From: Fodinibacter sp963747405
GTDB taxonomy: Bacteria; Actinomycetota; Actinomycetes; Actinomycetales; Dermatophilaceae
Direction: 5' to 3'
Assembly (NCBI GenBank): GCA_963747405.1
Contig: CAVVFG010000007.1
Coordinates: 124,001 to 188,000, forward strand
DNA: 64,000 nucleotides
The translations under genes were made by a program, and so were the position numbers. Positions 35,444 to 44,223 of the stretch are shown here, piece by piece (position 1 is the stretch's first letter; the number at the start of each line of letters is the position of its first letter). The notes beneath the pieces are model-generated. The model was given only the letters and a program-made list of their open reading frames with translations. It was not told the DNA's origin and did not search any database.

Positions 35444-35574
35444 GCGCGTGTCGGCGGCCGGTCGATGGCGTCCGGACCCGGTCTATCGGCGGAATGCACG
35501 GCACCCGGGGTGCGGTGACCCTCGGTGCACGCGGGAGGGCGCGCCGAGCAGCACTGCTCGAGCGCGAGCCCGGC

Positions 35575-37128
35575 TCAGATGTCGCGGAAGGTCTCGATCG
35601 TCGCCCCCAGGGCGTTGAGCCGCTCGGCGAGGTCCTCGTAGCCACGGTTGATGACGTAGACGTTGCGCAGCACCGAGGTGCCCGGGGCGGCGAGCATCGC
35701 GAGCAGGATGACCACCCCGGGGCGCAGGGCCGGCGGGCACATCACCTCGGCGGCGCGCCACTTGGGCGTCGGCCCGGTGATCATCAGCCGGTGCGGGTCG
35801 AGCAGCTGCACCTGGCCGCCGACCTTGGTGAGCTCGGTGAGGTAGATCGCCCGGTTCTCGTAGACCCAGTCGTGGATCATCGTCGTGCCGTCGGCACACG
35901 CGGCGATGAGCGCGAAGAAGGGCAGGTTGTCGATGTTCAGGCCGGGGAACGGCATCGGGGCGATCTTGTCGACGGGGGCCTTCAGCGGGCCGGGGTGGAT
36001 CGTCAGGTCGAGCAGCCGGGTGAAGCCGTTCTTGGCGCGGTACTCGGGCGTGATGTCGAACTGCAGGCCCATCTCCTCCAGGGTCGCCAGCTCGATCTCG
36101 AGGAACTCGATCGGCACCCGCTCGATGGTGATCATCGACTTCGTGACCACCGCGGCGGCGATCAGGCTCATCGCCTCGATCGGGTCCTCCGAGGGGTAGT
36201 ACTCGATGTCCATGTCGATCTCGCGTACCCCGGTGACGGTGAGCGTGGTGGTGCCGATGCCGTCGATCTGCACGCCGAGCGCCTGCAGGAAGAAGCAGAG
36301 GTCCTGGACCATGTAGTTGGGCGAGGCGTTGCGGATGACGGTCTGGCCGGGGTGGCGCGCAGCCGCCAGCAGCACGTTCTCGGTGACGGTGTCGCCCCGC
36401 TCGGTGAGCACGATGGCGCGGGTGGGCTGGCGGCCCGGCTCGACCGTGGCCGCGTAGAACCCGTGGGTGGCCGCCACGTCGAGGCCGAAGGCCTTCAGCG
36501 CGGACAGGTGCGGCTCGACCGTTCGGGTGCCGAGGTCACAGCCGCCCGCGTAGGGCAGCTCGAAGCGGGACTGCTCGTGCAGCAGCGGGCCGAGGAACAT
36601 GATGACGGTGCGGGTGCGCCGCGCCGCCTCGACGTCGATGCCGGCCAGGTCGAGGCGCGCCGGGGGCGTGACCTCGAGGTCGTTGCTGTCGGGCAGCCAG
36701 CGCACCCGGACCCCGATCGAGGTGAGCACCTCGATGATCCGGTTGACCTCCTCGATGCGGGCCAGGCTGCGCAGCGTCGTGCGGCCCTTGTTGAGCAGGC
36801 TGGCGCACAGCAGGGCGACCGCGGCGTTCTTGCTGGTCTTGACCGGGATCGAGCCGGAGAGCTTGCGCCCGCCGACGATCCGCAGGTGCTGCGGCCCGCT
36901 GTGGCCCAGCGAGACGAACTCGCTGTCGAGCTTCTCGCCGACCCGCGCGAGCATCTCGAGGGAGAGGTTCTGCCGGCCCTGCTCGATGCGGGCGACGGCG
37001 CTCTGGCTGGTGCCCAGGAGGTCGGCGAGCTCACTCTGGGTCAGGCCCTGGTGGCGCCGCGCGTCACGGATCAGGGTGCCGATCCGGGTCAGGTACGTGT
37101 CAGAGGTGGGGGAGGTTGTCGTCGTCAC
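35575..37128 (-). CDS. XRE-type helix-turn-helix fused to MurA-like enolpyruvyl transferase
   Basis: 517 residues. Residues ~15-69 are a Cro/C1-type helix-turn-helix (IGTLIRDARRHQGLTQSELA, then TSQSAVARIEQGRQN). Residues ~80-510 are an EPSP synthase/MurA fold that keeps the UDP-GlcNAc enolpyruvyl transferase residues: K100-N101 (SKNAAVAL), C197 (YAGGCDLG), an Asp in PMPFPGLNID and Arg in PPALRPGV. It could make the first committed peptidoglycan precursor, or sense it, while binding DNA. A palindrome sits 11 bp upstream. The GTG at 37128 is supported by TAGCCT six bases before it. Confidence 0.85.
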   Translation of the reverse strand: MTTTTSPTSDTYLTRIGTLIRDARRHQGLTQSELADLLGTSQSAVARIEQGRQNLSLEMLARVGEKLDSEFVSLGHSGPQHLRIVGGRKLSGSIPVKTSKNAAVALLCASLLNKGRTTLRSLARIEEVNRIIEVLTSIGVRVRWLPDSNDLEVTPPARLDLAGIDVEAARRTRTVIMFLGPLLHEQSRFELPYAGGCDLGTRTVEPHLSALKAFGLDVAATHGFYAATVEPGRQPTRAIVLTERGDTVTENVLLAAARHPGQTVIRNASPNYMVQDLCFFLQALGVQIDGIGTTTLTVTGVREIDMDIEYYPSEDPIEAMSLIAAAVVTKSMITIERVPIEFLEIELATLEEMGLQFDITPEYRAKNGFTRLLDLTIHPGPLKAPVDKIAPMPFPGLNIDNLPFFALIAACADGTTMIHDWVYENRAIYLTELTKVGGQVQLLDPHRLMITGPTPKWRAAEVMCPPALRPGVVILLAMLAAPGTSVLRNVYVINRGYEDLAERLNALGATIETFRDI

Positions 37129-37134
37129 CGGAAG

Positions 37135-37156
37135 AGGCTATCTCATTTGTGAGATA
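37135..37156 (-). promoter_or_regulatory. palindromic operator and -10 upstream of HTH-MurA
   Basis: TATCTCATTTGTGAGATA (37139-37156) has perfect 7-bp arms around a 4-bp centre and is strikingly AT-rich for the region. On the minus strand it runs into TAGCCT (37140-37135), a -10 six bases before the GTG. A bound repressor would block this promoter. The natural candidate is the HTH domain of the protein itself, which is inference. Confidence 0.65.
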
Positions 37157-37213
37157 TCACCAGTCAGCGTGGCACCGGCGTGTCACTGGCCGGGCAACTC
37201 GTGCCAGCCGGGT

Positions 37214-37642
37214 TCAGGACTGGGCGGCGTCCCGGCAGGCGCTCGTCTGGCTGGACAGCTCGTCCTGGCGGGACTGCATCTGGCGGACCAGGTCGGCGAG
37301 CTTCGCGGCGTCGAGGTCACGAGCCGCGGCGGCCGCCTGGTTCACGAGATCGAGCACCTGCTGGGAGTCCTGCGCAAGCTGAAGGCACTGGTCCGGTACG
37401 GTCACCGTCACGTCGCCGGCGCCCGTGGGACTCGGCGAGCCCGGCCCGACGCTGGAGGGCGACAGCGAGGTCGAGGGCGACGGCGACGCGGCGGAAGCGG
37501 CCGTGTCCGTGCCGTCGCCGGACATGGTGGCAGCGATGACGCTGCCCCCGAGCAGCAGGCCCACGACGAAGGTCGCCGCCGGGATCCACCAGGGCTGGCC
37601 TCGCGTTGGCGTAGGGGACGTGCTGGGGGCGGTGTCGGACAT
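37214..37642 (-). CDS. single-pass membrane protein of unknown function
   Basis: 142 residues. A short Pro/Thr-rich cytosolic N-terminus is followed by one membrane helix (~20-40, WWIPAATFVVGLLLGGSVIA), a Ser/Pro/Thr-rich extracellular linker (~45-80) and a helical, Gln-rich C-terminal module with two Cys (PDQCLQLAQDSQQVLDLV, then TSACRDAAQS). The two Cys could pair outside the membrane. I do not recognise a family. ATG 37642 follows GGGAGGG at good spacing. It is on the same strand as HTH-MurA, 85 bp before it, and may be part of the same wall-related neighbourhood. Confidence 0.75.
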   Translation of the reverse strand: MSDTAPSTSPTPTRGQPWWIPAATFVVGLLLGGSVIAATMSGDGTDTAASAASPSPSTSLSPSSVGPGSPSPTGAGDVTVTVPDQCLQLAQDSQQVLDLVNQAAAAARDLDAAKLADLVRQMQSRQDELSSQTSACRDAAQS

Positions 37643-37806
37643 CGATTCCCTCCCTGGCGTCGGCTGGGAAGCCTGAGTCGCCTGTCGATCGCCTATCGGC
37701 TTACCACGCGGCCAGCCTACTGGCCGAGGCGCCGGAGCGGCCCCTGCCGGTCGACCCACTTGCCCGTGGCTTTCGCCCACCACTTGTTCGGAACGCGGTT
37801 CGTGGG

Positions 37807-37812
37807 TACAAC
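37807..37812 (+). promoter_or_regulatory. -10 element, leaderless membrane-protein gene
   Basis: TACAAC ends six bases before the ATG at 37819 and no ribosome binding site is seen. It deviates from TANNNT at the last base, so confidence is modest. Confidence 0.4.
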
Positions 37813-37818
37813 CCCTTC

Positions 37819-38433
37819 ATGAGCATCACAGCGTGGGACGCCGACGTCAGGACTGTGCGCATGTGGGACAGCATCGTCGTCTTCTGGGTCGTGTTCTGGC
37901 TGGTGGTCGGGGCGTGGACCGGGTACCAGCTGTGGGAGCTCACCGGGCTCGCGGCCAGCACGGTCGACTCCGGTCGTTCCCTCGGCTCGGCGGCGTCGGC
38001 CCTGCAGACCTTGTCGAGCCTGCCGTTCATCGGTGACCGCACCGGGGCGCTCGGCGACCAGGTGGGACAGACCGCGGACCAGATCGTCCAGAGCGGGCAG
38101 GCTGCGGACCGGAGCATCCGCGGGCTCAGCATCCTGCTCGGGGTCGCGGTCGCCGTCGCGCCCGCGGGGACCTTCCTCTTGGTGTACCTCCCCTCCCGGC
38201 TGGCTCGTCGTCAGGCGATCCGCCGAGTGCGCGAGGCCCTCGACGGGGGCGAGTCGGAGACCGCGATGCGCGCCCTGCTGGCCCACCGCGCCGTCGGCAA
38301 CCTCGCGCCCGGCGAGCTCCTCGCCGTCACCGGGGACCCGCACGGGGACCTCACTGCGGGGCGGTACGAGGCCCTGGCCGCCGCGGAGCTGCGGCGGCTC
38401 GGCATCGAGCAACCCCGTCAGTCCTCGCCGTGA
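37819..38433 (+). CDS. two-pass membrane protein of unknown function
   Basis: 204 residues with two membrane helices (IVVFWVVFWLVVGAWTGY at ~19-37 and LSILLGVAVAVAPAGTFLLV at ~104-124). The ~65 residues between them are polar, small-residue-rich and probably extracytoplasmic; the C-terminal ~80 residues are helical and charged (RRQAIRRVREALDGGE). Actinobacteria have many such proteins, none assigned. Its TGA overlaps the GTG (38430) that would start the RND exporter, so the two are likely to be one operon. Confidence 0.78.
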   Translation: MSITAWDADVRTVRMWDSIVVFWVVFWLVVGAWTGYQLWELTGLAASTVDSGRSLGSAASALQTLSSLPFIGDRTGALGDQVGQTADQIVQSGQAADRSIRGLSILLGVAVAVAPAGTFLLVYLPSRLARRQAIRRVREALDGGESETAMRALLAHRAVGNLAPGELLAVTGDPHGDLTAGRYEALAAAELRRLGIEQPRQSSP

Positions 38434-38480
38434 CCAGCCAGACCTTCGGCCCACCGGAACCGCGGGGGGACAGGTCGACC

Positions 38481-38565
38481 CAGTCACCAGCCGGCTCCTC
38501 ACAGTCACCAGCCGGACTCCTCACAGTCACCAGCCGGATCCTCACAGTCACCAGCCGGATCCTCG
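38481..38565 (+). repeat. four tandem 21/22-bp repeats at the exporter N-terminus
   Basis: Units at 38481-38501 (21 bp), 38502-38523 (22 bp), 38524-38544 (21 bp) and 38545-38565 (21 bp) share CAGTCACCAGCCGG and encode Gln-Ser-Pro-Ala-Gly-Ser-Ser when in frame. Unit two has one extra base, which moves the reading frame between the GTG at 38430 and the exporter body. Confidence 0.9.
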
Positions 38566-38610
38566 AGCAGGGCCCACCGGTACGCCCGGTGGACGGTCCG
38601 TTGGCGCTGG

Positions 38611-40791
38611 GTGATCGTCGCGTGCTGGGCGGTCATCCTCGGGCTGGGGCTGTGGGCGCCCCAGGGCAGCGCCACCGCAGACGACGCGGCGGGCATCCTC
38701 CCTCAGGACAACTCCGCCATCCGGGCCGAGGTGCGCTCGATCGAGCTCTTCGGCTTCCCTCTGAGCAGTCGAACCGCGGTGGTGCAGCGCGACCCGGATG
38801 GCCTCTCGGTCTTCACCCAGGCGGAGTCGGTGCTCGAGGCGCTGGCCGTCAACCAGCACCCCCAGCACCCTCCGCTGCTGGGCGCCATCCCGCTCACCAA
38901 CGCGCTTCCGCTCGGCGGGACGGGAGAGCGCGGCACCACCGTCCTCACCAACCTGTTCATGGATCCCGGCAGCAGCTTCGCCAAGCAGCAGGCGGCCGCC
39001 GAGCGGTACGTCAGCGAGAACCTGTCCCGGCCGGGCGACCACGTGGTGGGGATCACCGGCTCGGTGCCCGCCCGCGTCGAGCAGGGACGCATCGTCGCGA
39101 GGGACCTGCACCGCCTCGAGCTGCTCACCGTCATCGCGATCGTCGCGCTCGTCGGGGTCGCGTTCCGCTCGGTGGTCGCACCGGTCATCGCCCTCGTGTC
39201 TGCGGGGCTCGCCTACGTCGTGACCCTCAATGCCTCGGCGACGATCGGTGCGCTGCTCGGCATCAACGCTCCCGCAGAGCTGGAGCCGCTGCTCGTCGCC
39301 CTCCTCCTCGGCATCGTCACCGACTACACCATCTTCTACGTCACCGCCCTGCGCACCCAGCTCGCTCACTCCGCGCAACCCCACGAGGCCGTCGAGGTCG
39401 CCCTGGCGACCTACACCCCCATCGTCGCCGTGGCCGGCCTCACCGTCGCGGCCGGCACCGGGGCCCTGCTCGCCGCCCGGTCCGCGTTCTTCCGCGGGCT
39501 CGGCCCGGCGATGACCCTGGCCATCCTCGTCGGCCTCGTGGTCTCGGTGACGCTCGTGCCCGCCCTCGTCGCGATCCTCGGCCCCCGCACGCTGTGGCCC
39601 GGGCGCTTCCTGCCCACCCGGCTCGTCGACCGGGTGCGGCCCCGGCGCCTCGCCACGCGGTCGTGGGACACCGGCGCGCTCATGCGCCGGCTCACGAGGC
39701 CACGGACCGCCGCCGTCGTCCTGGTCGTGTGCACCGGGATCCTGGTCGTGGCGGCCCTCCCACTGCGCGACGTCGCCCTGGGTGTCGGCTTCACGAGCTC
39801 GCTGCCGGACGAAAACCCGGTCAAGCGGGCGAGCGTGGCCGCTTCGGCCGGTTTCGCCCCGGGGATCAGCTCGCCGACGACCGTGCTCGTCGAGGGGGAC
39901 GGGCTGCTCGACCGGCTGGGTCCGCTCTCGGACCTGCAGGAGGATCTCGCCGCGACGCCGGGGGTGGCCCAGATCCTCGGGCCGGCCCAGGTCGTCACCC
40001 AGCAGCCCTACGGGGTGTTCCTCTCGCAGGACGGCCGCGCCGCCCGGATGCTCGTCGTCCTCGCCCACGACGCCCTCGGGGCGGCCGCGATCGAGTCCCT
40101 GGCGACCCTGCGCGAGCAGGCGCCCGCGCTGGCCGCCCGCCACGGGCTGGGGGACGTCCAGATCACCTTCGCGGGTGACACCGCTCTGGCGGAGGGGCTG
40201 GTCAGTGCGACGACCGCCGACCTCTACCGGATCGCCGTCGTCGCCCTCGTCGTCAACCTGTTGCTGCTCGTCGTCTTCCTCCGCTCGCTCGTCGCCCCCG
40301 TGCTCCTGCTCACCTGCAGCGTCCTCGCGCTCGCCGCCGCGCTCGGGCTGACCGACTTCTTCTTCGCCGACGCGGCGACCGGGGGCGGCCTGACGTTCTA
40401 CGTGCCGTTCGGGGCGGCCGTGCTCCTGGTCTCGCTCGGCTCGGACTACAACATCTTCGGCGTGGGCCGGGTGTGGGAGGAGGCGCGCAGGATGCCGGTG
40501 CGCGACGCCGTCATCGCGGCCTTCCCCGAGACGAGCGCCGCGATCACGACCGCGGGGCTCACCCTGGCCGTGAGCTTCGGGCTGCTCGCGACCATCCCGC
40601 TGTCGCCGTTCCGCGAGCTCGGCTTCGCGATGGCCGTCGGCATCCTGCTCGACGCGTTCGTCGTGCGCACCCTGCTCGTGCCGTGCCTGCTGACCCTGCT
40701 GGGGCCGTGGGGGCGCTGGCCGCTGAAGCCGCCGGCCGCCCCCCCGACGACCGGTGGAGGGAGCGGGGAGCCGGCGCCGGCGGACCCGTGA
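38611..40791 (+). CDS. MMPL/RND family transporter (N-terminal extension frameshifted)
   Basis: From GTG 38611 the protein has 726 residues and about eleven to twelve membrane helices in two halves, the MMPL/RND layout: TM1 (VACWAVILGLGLW), a periplasmic loop, HRLELLTVIAIVALVGVAF onward, then a second half from TAAVVLVVCTGILVVAALPL to GILLDAFVVRTLLVPCL. GSDYNIF, a typical MMPL signature, is present, so it should export lipids or other hydrophobic molecules by proton force. The natural start is probably GTG 38430, overlapping the preceding stop. Reading through needs removal of one base in the second tandem repeat, giving about 786 residues. From 38611, TM1 would begin at the first residue. 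Confidence 0.88.
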   Translation: MIVACWAVILGLGLWAPQGSATADDAAGILPQDNSAIRAEVRSIELFGFPLSSRTAVVQRDPDGLSVFTQAESVLEALAVNQHPQHPPLLGAIPLTNALPLGGTGERGTTVLTNLFMDPGSSFAKQQAAAERYVSENLSRPGDHVVGITGSVPARVEQGRIVARDLHRLELLTVIAIVALVGVAFRSVVAPVIALVSAGLAYVVTLNASATIGALLGINAPAELEPLLVALLLGIVTDYTIFYVTALRTQLAHSAQPHEAVEVALATYTPIVAVAGLTVAAGTGALLAARSAFFRGLGPAMTLAILVGLVVSVTLVPALVAILGPRTLWPGRFLPTRLVDRVRPRRLATRSWDTGALMRRLTRPRTAAVVLVVCTGILVVAALPLRDVALGVGFTSSLPDENPVKRASVAASAGFAPGISSPTTVLVEGDGLLDRLGPLSDLQEDLAATPGVAQILGPAQVVTQQPYGVFLSQDGRAARMLVVLAHDALGAAAIESLATLREQAPALAARHGLGDVQITFAGDTALAEGLVSATTADLYRIAVVALVVNLLLLVVFLRSLVAPVLLLTCSVLALAAALGLTDFFFADAATGGGLTFYVPFGAAVLLVSLGSDYNIFGVGRVWEEARRMPVRDAVIAAFPETSAAITTAGLTLAVSFGLLATIPLSPFRELGFAMAVGILLDAFVVRTLLVPCLLTLLGPWGRWPLKPPAAPPTTGGGSGEPAPADP

Positions 40792-40795
40792 TGGG

Positions 40796-40827
40796 CCCCG
40801 CCGACGGCCGGGATCCCTCAGGCGGGG
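40796..40827. terminator. weak hairpin between convergent exporter and fadB
   Basis: CCCCGCC and GGCGGGG form a 7-bp stem with an 18-base loop spanning the fadB stop. No U-run. It may end one or both transcripts, or be chance. Confidence 0.25.
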
Positions 40828-42944
40828 ACGCTGGCCACCCCGGCGGGCAGCAGGCGCCGGCCGAGCACGCGCTCGGACACTCCCTCGCGGTCCAGCAACG
40901 GGCACAGCCCGCCGTTCCAGAACTGGAAGCCGGCACCGGTGATCATGGCCAGGTCGATGTCCATCGGTGCCGCGACGACCTCTTCGGACAGCATCATCCC
41001 GACCTCCTCGGCGAGCACGCCGAGGATGCGCTCGCGCGCCTGCTCGACGGTGAGCTCGACGGGGTGCTCCGGCTGCTCGGCCATCGCCAGCACGTCGGGG
41101 TCGGGCACCGGGCGGTCGCCCTCCATGGCGTAGTAGCCGCGCTTGCCGGCCGCGACCAGGCGCTGCAGGCTCGGGGAGACGTAGTAGCGGTCGCCGAACG
41201 CGCGGTGCAGCGTCTCGCTGTTGTGCAGCGCGATGGCCGGGCCGACCAGGCCGAGCAGCACGAACGGCGGCATCGGTGCCAGGCCGGCCACGGCCCGGTC
41301 TGCGGTGGGCACCGGGGTGCCTTCGTCGACGATGCGGGAGAACTCGCCCATGAAGCGTCCGAGCAGGCGGTTGACCACGAAGGATGCCGAGTCCTTGACC
41401 CGGATCGTCGTCTTGCCCAGGGTGCGGCCGGTGGCGAACGCCGTGGCCAGGGCCGCGTCGTCGGTGGCCCCGCCCGGGATGATCTCGAGCAGCGGCATCA
41501 CGGCGACCGGGTTGAAGAAGTGGAAGCCGACGACCCGCTCGGGGTGCTGCAGCCCGCTGGCCATCTCGGTGACCGACAGCGACGAGGTGTTGGTGGCGAG
41601 CACGCACTGCGCCGAGACGACGGCCTCGACCTCGGCGAAGACCTGCTGCTTGACCGCCATCTCCTCGAAGACGGCCTCGATGACGAAGTCGGCGTCGGCG
41701 AAGCCGTCCTTGCTCGTCGACCCGGTGACCAGTCCGGTGAGGAACCTCGCCTTGTCGGGCGACACGCGGCGCTTGTCGAGCAGACCGGCGACCTCGGAAT
41801 GCACCCAGCCCACGCCCTTGGCCACTCGCTCCTCGTCGAGGTCGGTCAGCACGACCGGCACCCCGAGGCGGCGGGCGAAGAGCAGGGCGAGCTGGCTGGC
41901 CATCAGCCCGGCGCCCACGATCCCGACCTTGGTGACCGGGCGCGCCAGTGCCTTGTCCGGCGCCCCGGCGGGCCGCTTGGCCCGCTTCTGAACCAGGTCG
42001 AACGCGTAGAGGCCGGCGCGCAGCTCGTCGGTCATGATCAGGTCGCCGAGGGCTGCGTCCTCCGCGGCGAACGCCTCGTCGCGCGTGGCGGTGCGTGCGG
42101 CTCGCACCAGCTCGATGGCGCGAAGTGCGCCGAGCGCCCGCCCACCGGTCCTGGCGAGCACCACCTTGCGGGCGGCGTCGCACGCCGCGTCCCAGCCGGC
42201 CTGGTCGCTCTCGACGTCCTTGCGCTGCACGGTGACGGCTCCGGCGACGACGGCGGCGGCCCAGCGCAGCGAGTCCTCGAGGAAGTCGGCCGGCTCGAGG
42301 AGCACGTCGGCGATGCCGAGGGCTGCCACCTCCTTGGCCTTGAGCATCCGGTTCTGCGACAACGGGTTCTCGATGATGACCGTGAGGGCGTCAGCGGCAC
42401 CGACCAGCCTCGGCAGCAGGAAGCAGCCGCCCCAGCCCGGCACCAGGCCGAGGAAGGTCTCGGGCAGGGCGAAGGCCGGCACGCCGTAGGACACCGTGCG
42501 GTAGTCGCACGCCAGGGCGATCTCGACGCCGCCGCCCATGGCCGCACCGTTGACGAACGCGAAGGTGGGCACCGGCAGGTCCATGATCGACGCGAACGCG
42601 GCGTGGCCGGCGCGGGCGATGGTCAGGGCCTGCTCACGCTGCGTGACGTAGGGGACCCCCGACAGGTCGGCGCCGACGGCGAAGACGAACGGCTTGCCGG
42701 TGATGCCGACGGCCGCGATCTCGCCGGCCTCGGCACGGGCGCGCAGCCCGTCGACGGTGGCCTGCAGCCCGGCGATGGACTGCGGGCCAAAGGTGTTGGG
42801 GCGGGTGTGGTCGTGCCCGTTGTCGAGGGTGACCAGCGCGAGGATGCCGGCGCCACCGGGCAGCGCGACGTCCTGCACCGGGGTGCGCGTCACGACCTCG
42901 TCGGGCAGGCGGGGGGTCGTGGTGGGGCCAGTGGTCGTCGTCAT
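40818..42944 (-). CDS. fadB: 3-hydroxyacyl-CoA dehydrogenase / enoyl-CoA hydratase fusion (FadB/FadJ type)
   Basis: 708 residues. The N-terminal crotonase domain (~25-270) carries GAAMGGGVEIALACD for the oxyanion hole and FLGLVPGWGGCFLLP with the catalytic Glu/Gly region. The middle Rossmann domain (~335-510) begins VGIVGAGLMASQLALLFARR and includes FHFFNPVAVMPLLEI with the conserved His-Asn segment. The C-terminal 3HCDH domains complete it. It catalyses hydration and oxidation in fatty-acid beta-oxidation as the alpha subunit, with the thiolase three bases upstream as beta subunit. The ATG at 42944 gives the complete family N-terminus. Confidence 0.95.
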   Translation of the reverse strand: MTTTTGPTTTPRLPDEVVTRTPVQDVALPGGAGILALVTLDNGHDHTRPNTFGPQSIAGLQATVDGLRARAEAGEIAAVGITGKPFVFAVGADLSGVPYVTQREQALTIARAGHAAFASIMDLPVPTFAFVNGAAMGGGVEIALACDYRTVSYGVPAFALPETFLGLVPGWGGCFLLPRLVGAADALTVIIENPLSQNRMLKAKEVAALGIADVLLEPADFLEDSLRWAAAVVAGAVTVQRKDVESDQAGWDAACDAARKVVLARTGGRALGALRAIELVRAARTATRDEAFAAEDAALGDLIMTDELRAGLYAFDLVQKRAKRPAGAPDKALARPVTKVGIVGAGLMASQLALLFARRLGVPVVLTDLDEERVAKGVGWVHSEVAGLLDKRRVSPDKARFLTGLVTGSTSKDGFADADFVIEAVFEEMAVKQQVFAEVEAVVSAQCVLATNTSSLSVTEMASGLQHPERVVGFHFFNPVAVMPLLEIIPGGATDDAALATAFATGRTLGKTTIRVKDSASFVVNRLLGRFMGEFSRIVDEGTPVPTADRAVAGLAPMPPFVLLGLVGPAIALHNSETLHRAFGDRYYVSPSLQRLVAAGKRGYYAMEGDRPVPDPDVLAMAEQPEHPVELTVEQARERILGVLAEEVGMMLSEEVVAAPMDIDLAMITGAGFQFWNGGLCPLLDREGVSERVLGRRLLPAGVASVPA

Positions 42945-42947
42945 GGC

Positions 42948-44159
42948 TCAGGCCTCCTGGCCGTGGTCGGCGTGGTGGGGGTTCTCCCAGATGACGCAGC
43001 CGCCCATGCCGATGCCGATGCACATCGCGGTCAGGCCGTAGCGCACCTCGGGGTGGTCCTCGAAGTGCCGGGCGAGCTGGCTCATCAGGCGCACGCCGGA
43101 GGAGGCGAGGGGGTGCCCGGTGGCGATGGCGCCGCCCCACGGGTTGACCCGCTCGTCGTCGTCGGCGATGCCGAAGTGGTCGAGGAAGGCGATCACCTGC
43201 ACAGCGAAGGCCTCGTTGAGCTCGAACAGGCCGATGTCGCCGATGGTGAGGCCGGCCTTGCGCAGCGCCTTCTCGGTGGCCGGGACCGGCCCGATGCCCA
43301 TGACCTCGGGCTCGACCCCCACGAACGCGTAGGACACCAGGCGCATGCGCACCGGCAGGCCGAGCTCCTCGGCAGCCGACGCCGACGCCAGGATGCAGGC
43401 GGTCGCGCCGTCGTTGAGCCCCGCCGCGTTGCCGGCGGTCACGTTGCCGTGGGGGCGGAACGGCGTCTTGAGGGCGGCCAGCTCCTCGAGCGTGGTGCCG
43501 GGGCGCGGCGGCTCGTCGCCGGTGGCCAGGCCCCAGCCCTTCTCGACGTGCCGGGTGGCGACCGCCACCAGGTCGCGCTGCACCAGGCCAGCGGCGTAGG
43601 CGGCGGCCAGCTTGCGCTGGCTCGCCACGGCGTACGCGTCGCAGCGGGCCTTGGTCAGCTCGGGGAAGCGGTCGTGCAGGTTCTCGGCGGTCTTGCCCAT
43701 CACCAGGGCCGACTCGTCGACGACCCGCTCGCTGATGATCCGCGGGTTGGGGTCGATGCCCTCGCCCATGGGGTGGCGTCCCATGTGCTCGACCCCGCCG
43801 GCGACGGCGACGTCGATCGCGCCGACCCCGATGGACGAGGCGATGGTCGTCACCGCGGTCATCGCACCGGCACACATCCGGTCGATGGAGTAGCCCGGCG
43901 TGGTGTTCGGCAGCCCGGACAGCAGCGCCGCCAACCGGCCGAGGGTGAGCCCCTGGTCGCCGATCTGGGTCGTCGCGGCGATGGCCACCTCCTCGACCCG
44001 GTCCTTGGGCAGCTCGGGGTGGCGCCGCAGCAGCTCGCGGATGCACTTGATGACGAGGTCGTCGGCGCGGGTCTGGGCGTACATGCCCTTCTCGCCGGCC
44101 TTGCCGAACGGGGTGCGGACACCGTCGACGAAGACGACGTCCTGGAGCTCGCGTGGCAC
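42948..44159 (-). CDS. fadA: acetyl-CoA C-acyltransferase (thiolase)
   Basis: 403-residue thiolase that performs the last step of beta-oxidation. The acyl-accepting Cys lies in SIDRMCAGAMTAV, the catalytic His in NPWGGAIATGHPLASSG and the second Cys in CIGIGMGGCVIWE. The GTG start at 44159 follows GGGAGG by six bases and gives the usual REL-D-VVFVDGVRTPFGK beginning. It is first in the two-gene fad operon. Immediately upstream, at 44224-44241, is a perfect palindrome typical of TetR-type control of fatty-acid genes. Confidence 0.95.
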   Translation of the reverse strand: MPRELQDVVFVDGVRTPFGKAGEKGMYAQTRADDLVIKCIRELLRRHPELPKDRVEEVAIAATTQIGDQGLTLGRLAALLSGLPNTTPGYSIDRMCAGAMTAVTTIASSIGVGAIDVAVAGGVEHMGRHPMGEGIDPNPRIISERVVDESALVMGKTAENLHDRFPELTKARCDAYAVASQRKLAAAYAAGLVQRDLVAVATRHVEKGWGLATGDEPPRPGTTLEELAALKTPFRPHGNVTAGNAAGLNDGATACILASASAAEELGLPVRMRLVSYAFVGVEPEVMGIGPVPATEKALRKAGLTIGDIGLFELNEAFAVQVIAFLDHFGIADDDERVNPWGGAIATGHPLASSGVRLMSQLARHFEDHPEVRYGLTAMCIGIGMGGCVIWENPHHADHGQEA

Positions 44160-44223
44160 GAAGGGCCTCCCGGGTGGGTGGGGTGGGATGGGCCCGGGTG
44201 CTGCCGGGCTCGGGGTCCACGGT

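Noticed and set aside
38481..38565. Short regularly repeated units, CRISPR-like at first glance
   Set aside because: The units are directly adjacent without spacers, lie inside a coding region and encode a peptide repeat. No cas genes are present.
38548..42183. Minus-strand open frame of more than 1,200 codons
   Set aside because: It runs antisense to the RND exporter and overlaps fadB in another frame. Its composition is Arg/Gly/Asp-rich low complexity, typical of the third-position GC bias, with no domain.
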